Below are positions 6,153-11,110 of a stretch of DNA of 11,110 nucleotides, piece by piece; positions within the stretch are counted from its first letter, which is position 1, and the number at the start of each line of letters is the position of its first letter. This DNA comes from Jaenimonas drosophilae (Eukaryota; Euglenozoa; Kinetoplastea; Trypanosomatida; Trypanosomatidae), in contig JASAON010001303.1 of NCBI GenBank assembly GCA_030849065.1, positions 1 through 11,110 on the forward strand, read 5' to 3'. The notes beneath the pieces were generated by a model. It worked only from the letters and a program-made list of their open reading frames with translations, ran no database searches and was not told where the DNA came from. The translations under genes were made by a program, and so were the position numbers.

Positions 6153-6241
6153 TGGTTGCTAGAGGTCTCAAATTATGTGGTTTCACTCAATTCCCCATTG
6201 TCGGTTATTCTCGCGGATGCACAGCAACACTATAAACACAT

Positions 6242-6281
6242 GCTCTTTTGTGTCTTTTTATCGTTTTCTATTACAAGGCAG
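6242..6281 (+). promoter_or_regulatory. Probable trans-splice acceptor for the CstF-77-like gene
   Basis: The pyrimidine-rich stretch 6242-6272 is followed by AG at 6276-6277 and 6280-6281. The leader then reads through two TAGs directly upstream of and in frame with the ATG at 6293, fixing that start. Confidence 0.55.
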
Positions 6282-6292
6282 ATAAATAGTAG

Positions 6293-8110
6293 ATGGAGGA
6301 GTTTGTCAAGAATAATCCACTGCATCCAGAAAGCGCTCATTATGTTAATTCACTTGACACCAGCTCGCAGCGCGAGCACGTAGTTCGACTGATAGATGGT
6401 GCTGCCTTCTTCGAATCGTGGGAAGTTTACTTCGCGTATGCATTACGTGAAGGGGTGCCCATTACTGACAGCACAATTACCGAAGCTGTTCAATCCGTTG
6501 GACTCGATCCGCTAAGTGTTTCCCTTTGGCTACAGGTGATACGGTGCTGCCCAACCCCTGCCGCAAAACGAGAAATGTTTCATATAGGTCTGACGGTTCC
6601 GTTGTATGGATCCCAAGCGCTATTTGATGAATACGTTGCGTTTGAAGATGGAGACGGAGGGACTCCATTTATTACCCGTGCGCAATATCAAGCCGTGCAC
6701 TCAGTTCTTAAGAGTGAGAAGTGGCCTGATAGGAACGCTGATGTGGCTATACATGCCGAGAAGCTAGAAGTGATGCAGCAGTGGCAAGAGCTGTTTGAGT
6801 GCATGAAACTGGAAGTCCAAGAAGAGAAGATACAGGAAGAAATTCAGATGCGGCGCATTGATTTGGCATTCAGACAAATGTGCGTGCAGCTACAAGACTG
6901 TGATACATGTTGGTTTCAGTATGCGTTGTTCTTGTTGTCAGCCATGGATGACTCAGTCGGGGCCACCGAAATTGCATTGAAGGGATTGCAGCAAGTCAGG
7001 GGTAAATCACTTGCTTTGAAGTCACTAGTAAGCGCTCTGACTGGCTCAGTGGACGGAGAAGATAGTGGCGCATCGGCATTAATGAAACAGCGAATGTACG
7101 CGATGGATCTGTCACTTGTCGACACTCACAGTGAACAAATGAAACTGTTTCGCTCGGTTGGAAAGGCGGCTGCGCAGAAAGGCTATGGCGATTGGAAATT
7201 GTATTCTCAGTGGTCAATGACCGAGCGGTCACTTCTTGCAGATCCAAAAATGGCCGTCAAAGTTTTCGACAATGGCATGAAATGCTGTTCTCAGTCCGTA
7301 AATAGTTCTGTCTTATTGGGTAACGAGGCAATTGAATACCACCTCTTACATCGGCAGGAAAGAGAAACTGTTGGGCGATCCGAACAACAAGTTGAGCTGT
7401 TGTCATCGTCAATGCACAGAGGGCGAGTCCGAGCTTCTTGGAATTCTCTGGTCCGCGCAGAGAGGGAGCTGGGCCTTCACTTTTCCAGTGCACACTCGAG
7501 AAAGCTTCAGAAGTTTCCACAGTCAAGAATTGTCTCATTTCTTGAGAGCTATCGCGTTGGAGATTTTTGCCCGTGCGATGATGCCACTTTTTCGTGGCTT
7601 GAATTCGTGGGTGACAATGATGGTGAGAGAGGCCAGGATGCATTTCGTCAGGTAGAACCATCTGCTACCAAAGCCATCGCTCCAAACTTCTTTATTGATA
7701 GGGACTGTGAGAGACCAGAGGAGAGTTGCTGGGATGAGTTTGTTCCGATGAGGAATGAAGCGATGTCTCGTCAAGCTCCTAATGGGGACGCTGACAAGAT
7801 TGTCGGGCCGAGAGACCTTCGCGGGAGATGGGTGTACCGGGTAAAACTGGACGAAGTAACGGAGAAACGAATGGCTCGAGAGCAGAAGAAGAAACTCGTT
7901 CTTCAGCAGTCCAACATCGTGAATGATGCGCCGGACAGCGCACTCACCGCTGTGGTTCGTCGCGTCCAATCCCTTCCGTTAAGTGCCGGTCAGAATTCAT
8001 GCTTGAAAGCAGTATCTGTAGACTGGGTTCTTGAGCTGCTCACTTGTGATGAGCTCAACTTGGATACCATTCTTCGGTCCAAGGCTGCAGTCACCACTGT
8101 GAGAAGCTAG
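6293..8110 (+). CDS. CSTF3: CstF-77/Rna14-like HAT-repeat protein, mRNA 3'-end processing
   Basis: CstF-77 (yeast Rna14) is the HAT-repeat scaffold of the cleavage stimulation factor, which selects and cleaves poly(A) sites; in kinetoplastids polyadenylation is coupled to trans-splicing of the next gene, so it would act on every polycistron. The 605-residue protein shows HAT-type helices: FFESWEVYFAYAL (39-51), KREMFHIGLTVPLYG (92-106) with LFDEYVAFED (110-119), WKLYSQWSM (301-309) and DPKMAVKVFDNGMK (317-330, like CstF-77's KSVAFKIFELGLK). SFLESYRVGDFCPC (415-428) mirrors the family's DRYKFMDLYPC after the last repeats. Residues 505-590 are laid out like the Suf-domain end, and no extended monkeytail follows. 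It is shorter than human CstF-77 (about 717 residues), with long divergent stretches. Two in-frame TAGs just upstream fix the start. Other HAT families (Clf1, Utp6, Prp6) fit less well. Confidence 0.8.
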   Translation: MEEFVKNNPLHPESAHYVNSLDTSSQREHVVRLIDGAAFFESWEVYFAYALREGVPITDSTITEAVQSVGLDPLSVSLWLQVIRCCPTPAAKREMFHIGLTVPLYGSQALFDEYVAFEDGDGGTPFITRAQYQAVHSVLKSEKWPDRNADVAIHAEKLEVMQQWQELFECMKLEVQEEKIQEEIQMRRIDLAFRQMCVQLQDCDTCWFQYALFLLSAMDDSVGATEIALKGLQQVRGKSLALKSLVSALTGSVDGEDSGASALMKQRMYAMDLSLVDTHSEQMKLFRSVGKAAAQKGYGDWKLYSQWSMTERSLLADPKMAVKVFDNGMKCCSQSVNSSVLLGNEAIEYHLLHRQERETVGRSEQQVELLSSSMHRGRVRASWNSLVRAERELGLHFSSAHSRKLQKFPQSRIVSFLESYRVGDFCPCDDATFSWLEFVGDNDGERGQDAFRQVEPSATKAIAPNFFIDRDCERPEESCWDEFVPMRNEAMSRQAPNGDADKIVGPRDLRGRWVYRVKLDEVTEKRMAREQKKKLVLQQSNIVNDAPDSALTAVVRRVQSLPLSAGQNSCLKAVSVDWVLELLTCDELNLDTILRSKAAVTTVRS

Positions 8111-8210
8111 ATGAAGGAGGTCGAGTATGAGCCATTTCTGTTGTTTGATGTTTTTCTTGCGTTCAGCTGCTCTTTTTCAGGCTAATTGAAGAATGAAATG
8201 AAAACAATTA

Positions 8211-8240
8211 CCCTTCGCTCGTTTTCTCTCTCCAATATAG
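8211..8240 (+). promoter_or_regulatory. Probable trans-splice acceptor for the PEX11-like gene
   Basis: The pyrimidine tract 8211-8233 is followed by the first AG at 8239-8240, giving a 16-nt leader. An alternative weaker site, tctttttcag, ends at 8180. Confidence 0.6.
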
Positions 8241-8256
8241 TGCATTCTTGATAATC

Positions 8257-9219
8257 ATGTCGTCTGAAGACTCAGTAGAGGAAGGTGAAGCCCTTCGCGT
8301 ATTTGGAAAGAATCCATTTGAGGGAATCACAACAAAAACACGATTGCGCCAACTTCTGCAAACCCATCAAGGTAGAGATAAACTTTTCAAAGTTGCGCAG
8401 TATCTTCTACGTATCCGACTGTGGTGGAACTCAGTGGAGTTTAACGTGAACTATCTTCCGGGCGAAGAGTTCTCACGAATGGAGAAGAATCTGATGACTA
8501 TCGTTAATAGTCGTCGGTTGTTTCGTCTAGGCCGGTTTTTTGGTGAGTTCGTGCGCATGCGCGTCACGCTCATTAAGGCATCGGAGTTGGTCTATATACC
8601 GATCAACGGCGGCCAGTGGATGGCACTCTTCATTCAGAGTCAGATGATATTGGATATAGTTGCTCGAGCGCTCATGTTTATAAAGTCGTTCTGTGAAGAC
8701 ATTGCGTTCCTAGTGCAGAAGGGCTTTTTCCACAGCAGCGTTGCGGGGCGACTCATCGCAATTGCCACAAAGTGTGGGCTCCCAGTGCTCTCCATTGACT
8801 TGTTTCTAAATACACTCCGCCTGTACCAAGGAATCGTCGATGCAGCAGCTGCCGAAGTTCAAAGCGATGTAGCCTTTTCCAAGGAGTCCTTTTCTCTGCT
8901 GTCAAAATACGATCGGGTGGACAAACTTCGTCGAAAGCTGATCGTAGCCAGTAGCACCGACAAGAAGGCTGCGGATGTCAAGGTGGACGTGAGACATCCC
9001 GACAGCGAAAATGTGGTGTTCGTTGATTCATATGCGAGGCTTCTGTGGATTGACTTTGAGCTGCATTGGATTTGTGTCACCGAGGCCAAACTGCTGCTAG
9101 ATATTTTTGTGGCGCTGTCTAATGTCTACGCGTGGAAAGGAGTTCAGGGGGCTGTGAGTATCGCTGGCCTACTCTCTGGTCTGTGCTCCGTGTATCGGGT
9201 GTGGACTTACGGGCGCTGA
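8257..9219 (+). CDS. PEX11: PEX11-family peroxin, glycosome/peroxisome membrane protein
   Basis: PEX11 proteins elongate and divide peroxisomes; in kinetoplastids the organelle is the glycosome and the family includes the GIM5 proteins. The protein has 320 residues from the ATG at 8257 (a TTG three codons earlier is ignored). Family signatures: QGRDKLFKVAQYLLRIR (38-54), corresponding to the amphipathic N-terminal helix, and SRRLFRLGRFFGEFVR (85-100), like the SRKLFRLGK block. Hydrophobic segments follow at about 119-142 and 163-189, then a charged hydrophilic insert (about 195-255), then 275-292 and 296-315. The C-terminus GLLSGLCSVYRVW (304-316) fits the family's last membrane segment. At 320 residues it is longer than typical PEX11 (about 220-260); the extra length lies in the insert. 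I cannot say whether it is the orthologue of trypanosome PEX11, of GIM5, or a third paralogue. Confidence 0.85.
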   Translation: MSSEDSVEEGEALRVFGKNPFEGITTKTRLRQLLQTHQGRDKLFKVAQYLLRIRLWWNSVEFNVNYLPGEEFSRMEKNLMTIVNSRRLFRLGRFFGEFVRMRVTLIKASELVYIPINGGQWMALFIQSQMILDIVARALMFIKSFCEDIAFLVQKGFFHSSVAGRLIAIATKCGLPVLSIDLFLNTLRLYQGIVDAAAAEVQSDVAFSKESFSLLSKYDRVDKLRRKLIVASSTDKKAADVKVDVRHPDSENVVFVDSYARLLWIDFELHWICVTEAKLLLDIFVALSNVYAWKGVQGAVSIAGLLSGLCSVYRVWTYGR

Positions 9220-9358
9220 ACAATTGTTGAGGCCGCTCTGTTGGATTCCACCTGTTCTATCGTCTGCTTTTGTGAGAAAACGTTGTTCACCTGCTGCATA
9301 TAACCACAATAGAGGGATACTGTGACACCACTCAATCTCGCTAATCTGCGCTGCTGGG

Positions 9359-9394
9359 GTTTCCCCTCTCCTCTTGTTTTTTTTTTTTCAGCAG
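9359..9394 (+). promoter_or_regulatory. Strong trans-splice acceptor for the PIG-L gene
   Basis: A textbook pyrimidine tract with a T12 run (9377-9388) leads into AG at 9390-9391, with another AG at 9393-9394. The ATG is at 9399, so the leader upstream of the start is only about 4-7 nt plus the spliced leader. Confidence 0.7.
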
Positions 9395-9398
9395 ACGT

Positions 9399-10151
9399 AT
9401 GTTAAGCGTACCACTTACCTGCTTGCTTGTGGCGGCGGCAGTGATTCTGTATCGCTGGCAGAGCATCGCTTCCACGACTCAACCACCAGTTCGTGGTGAT
9501 GTCCTCCTCGTCTTTGCCCACCCAGATGATGAGGCAATGTTCTTCACTCCGTTTCTCATGTACCTGAGGCGCCAGAAGGTGAATGTCCACTTTCTCTGCT
9601 TATGCAATGGTAACTTTGAGCATTTGGGAAAGACACGTGAGAGAGAGTTGGTGGAGAGTGGTGCCTTCTTTGGAGTGTCTCCAAGGAACATCAGGATCGT
9701 GAATCATGAACAGCTCCAGGACGGCCAGCAAAACAAGTGGGCGCCGGCTGTCGTAAGAAAGGAGATTGAGCAATACCTTCAAAAAGCGGGGTCAATTAGC
9801 ACTATCGTTACATTTGACACGCACGGCGTGTCGGGCCATGCCAACCACATTGCGGTTCACAAAGGAGCGAAGCTCCTCAAAGAGGACACCCCTCGCGGAT
9901 TGATTTACCTAGAACTACGAACCCATGGTTTGGTGCCAAAGTACACAGGCATAGTCTCTCTGCTGCCTTACTTTTTACTGCGCCGCCCAGTGGTTGATCG
10001 TCAGACCTTTTCCACAATTACACCCCCGCTAGAAGTGCTCAATACATGGAAGGCCATGCAGCGACATGCTTCGCAGTTGGTGTGGTTTCGATACTTGTTT
10101 GTGATGTTCAGCTCGTACACGTACAGCAATGATTTCCAGGAGCTGATGTAA
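9399..10151 (+). CDS. GPI12: N-acetylglucosaminyl-phosphatidylinositol de-N-acetylase (PIG-L/GPI12)
   Basis: This enzyme removes the acetyl group from GlcNAc-PI, the second step of GPI-anchor synthesis on the cytosolic face of the ER. The 250-residue protein has the family layout: an N-terminal membrane anchor (4-18), the metal-binding motif AHPDDE (40-45; H41 and D44 as ligands, D43 as the likely catalytic base), GNFEHLGKTRERELVES (71-87, the conserved G..xGxxRxxEL block) and GVSGHANHIAVH (143-154), which supplies the HxxH pair H147/H150. Length agrees with PIG-L proteins (about 250). All key residues are present, so it should be active. The start at 9399 gives the expected membrane anchor and follows directly on the T12 splice signal. 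The gene lies 179 nt after the PEX11-like gene. Confidence 0.93.
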   Translation: MLSVPLTCLLVAAAVILYRWQSIASTTQPPVRGDVLLVFAHPDDEAMFFTPFLMYLRRQKVNVHFLCLCNGNFEHLGKTRERELVESGAFFGVSPRNIRIVNHEQLQDGQQNKWAPAVVRKEIEQYLQKAGSISTIVTFDTHGVSGHANHIAVHKGAKLLKEDTPRGLIYLELRTHGLVPKYTGIVSLLPYFLLRRPVVDRQTFSTITPPLEVLNTWKAMQRHASQLVWFRYLFVMFSSYTYSNDFQELM

Positions 10152-10235
10152 GATACACCACATACCACCAAACTCTCCTACGCATCGTCTGTGGGTACGT
10201 AAGTTGGTGAACAGCGTACTGTTGCATATAGCACC

Positions 10236-10269
10236 CTTACCCCAAACTCTGACCAACTCCCTCCTGAAG
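10236..10269 (+). promoter_or_regulatory. Probable trans-splice acceptor for the NTH1 gene
   Basis: A C/T-rich stretch (10232-10265, interrupted by a few A residues) leads to AG at 10268-10269, giving a 17-nt leader before the ATG at 10287. The tract is weaker than those of the other genes. Confidence 0.45.
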
Positions 10270-10286
10270 ACTTACACGCCAACAAA

Positions 10287-11078
10287 ATGAAAAAGACTAT
10301 AGCTGCTTCGTTTCATCCCCCGCAAGGTTGGAAGCAGCTTTATGACAGGGTTGTTTCCTACCGCCGTGTTCTCAAGGCGCCAGTGGACACCATTGGCTGC
10401 CATATGCTCGCGGATCGAACTCGGCCAAGAGAAGAACAGCGATTTCATATTCTTGTTGCACTAATGCTTAGCTCACAGACAAAGGACGCCGTTACAGCTG
10501 CCGCGATGGAAGGATTGCTAAAGCACGGTCTCACCCCAACTTCGGTGGCAGGAATGTCAGACACAACGCTGGATCGATTTATTTGCAAAGTCGGGTTTCA
10601 CAATATGAAAACCAAGTACATCAAGCAAACCGTGGATATTATTCTCACAAAACACAATGGGAAGACTCCCACGCAGTACTCGGACATCATTGCGCTTCCA
10701 GGAGTTGGTCCGAAAATGGCCTATCTATTTCTGCAGGAAGCTGATGGCGTGAACCTAGGGATCGGAGTAGATACTCATGTGCATCGCATTGCTCGTCGCT
10801 TTCATTGGACACCAGCATCGGTTCGAACACCAGAGGACACACGTTCAGTCCTCCAAAGTTGGCTACCGAAGGAGCACTGGGGAGAGGTGAATCATTTGCT
10901 GGTTGGTCTTGGGCAAACGGTCTGCGCTCCAGTATCGCCACGGTGCTGTGAGTGTGAGCTCCGTGATATTTGCCCCAGCGCCAGCCAAACCGTTGTGAAG
11001 AAGCGCATGAGGGATCTAGAAGATGTCATTACACCTTCACCAAAGTCTCCAACGCGAAGAAAGAAATCTCGTAGCTGA
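10287..11078 (+). CDS. NTH1: Endonuclease III-like DNA glycosylase/AP lyase (NTH1)
   Basis: NTH1 excises oxidised pyrimidines and nicks the abasic site by beta-elimination in base-excision repair. The 263-residue protein has all family hallmarks. LMLSSQTKD (59-67) is the conserved helix near the lesion pocket. The helix-hairpin-helix LPGVGPKMA (137-145) contains catalytic K143. VDTHVHRIARR (161-171) carries catalytic D162. The 4Fe-4S cluster motif C-x6-C-x2-C-x5-C uses C213, C220, C223 and C229; the extra C221 is not part of the pattern. The basic Ser/Pro-rich tail (251-263, ending RRKKSRS) looks like a nuclear localisation signal. There is no long N-terminal extension, unlike human NTH1, and no clear mitochondrial presequence, so nuclear action is more likely. 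The gene is complete and ends 32 nt before the right edge. Confidence 0.95.
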   Translation: MKKTIAASFHPPQGWKQLYDRVVSYRRVLKAPVDTIGCHMLADRTRPREEQRFHILVALMLSSQTKDAVTAAAMEGLLKHGLTPTSVAGMSDTTLDRFICKVGFHNMKTKYIKQTVDIILTKHNGKTPTQYSDIIALPGVGPKMAYLFLQEADGVNLGIGVDTHVHRIARRFHWTPASVRTPEDTRSVLQSWLPKEHWGEVNHLLVGLGQTVCAPVSPRCCECELRDICPSASQTVVKKRMRDLEDVITPSPKSPTRRKKSRS

Positions 11079-11110
11079 AGTCAAATCACACAACCAGATG
11101 CTCACTGCTG

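Noticed and set aside
7257..7969. Minus-strand open frames of 134 and 144 residues inside the CstF-77-like gene
   Set aside because: They lie antisense to a well-supported coding region, show no family motif, and have no acceptor signal of their own.
5985..8110. Small ORF as exon 1 of the CstF-77-like gene
   Set aside because: All acceptors tested between 6277 and 6292 break the frame or hit a TAG, and the CstF-77-like ORF has its own start preceded by in-frame stops.
10819..10832. GGTTCGAAC, like the start of a tRNA B-box
   Set aside because: It does not end in CC, has no cloverleaf around it, and lies inside the NTH1 coding sequence between conserved motifs.

Overview
This window reads as nuclear DNA of a kinetoplastid flagellate (Euglenozoa). 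No single gene proves this; five things together do. (1) The genes are intronless eukaryotic ones, packed head-to-tail on one strand with only about 135-220 nt between most neighbours. (2) Almost every start codon follows a pyrimidine tract and an AG within a few to about 46 nt, the layout of a spliced-leader trans-splice acceptor. (3) Coding strand changes at discrete strand-switch regions. (4) Neighbouring genes are functionally unrelated, as in Pol II polycistronic units. (5) The content fits: a PEX11 peroxin (glycosome biogenesis), a Dcp-type M3 peptidase of bacterial style, GPI-anchor synthesis and a flagellum-associated TEX9-like protein. The very short spacers would suit a compact genome such as a free-living bodonid better than Leishmania, but that is inference; the species is not identified.

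Layout. Positions 3-158 may be the 3' end of a plus-strand gene (weak evidence). Positions 159-510 are gene-free and carry plus-strand G-runs. Positions 511-2556, minus strand, encode a full-length peptidyl-dipeptidase Dcp. Positions 2557-3012 are a divergent strand-switch region rich in C-tracts, the likely place where transcription starts in both directions. From 3013 to the right edge a plus-strand polycistron carries: a short TEX9-like coiled-coil protein; the ribosome-biogenesis WD40 protein WDR74/Nsa1; two tandem copies of a small one-TM protein resembling cytochrome c oxidase subunit VIa; a newly noticed 55-codon ORF with its own splice-acceptor signal; a CstF-77/Rna14 HAT-repeat protein of the mRNA 3'-end machinery; a PEX11-family peroxin; the GPI enzyme PIG-L/GPI12; and the base-excision-repair glycosylase NTH1/endonuclease III.

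The genes do not form a pathway. They share transcription and are presumably separated by coupled trans-splicing and polyadenylation, to which the CstF-77 homologue itself should contribute. The points most worth a second look are: the tandem pair, whose 299 bp of identity stops abruptly at a cluster of synonymous differences in the last codons; the C-tract strand-switch element with a repeated C8-TC(T)CGAATT motif; the possibility that the bacterial-type peptidase is the only gene of its own minus-strand unit; and the unannotated small ORF at 5985-6152. I see no CRISPR array, insertion sequence, tRNA or rRNA.
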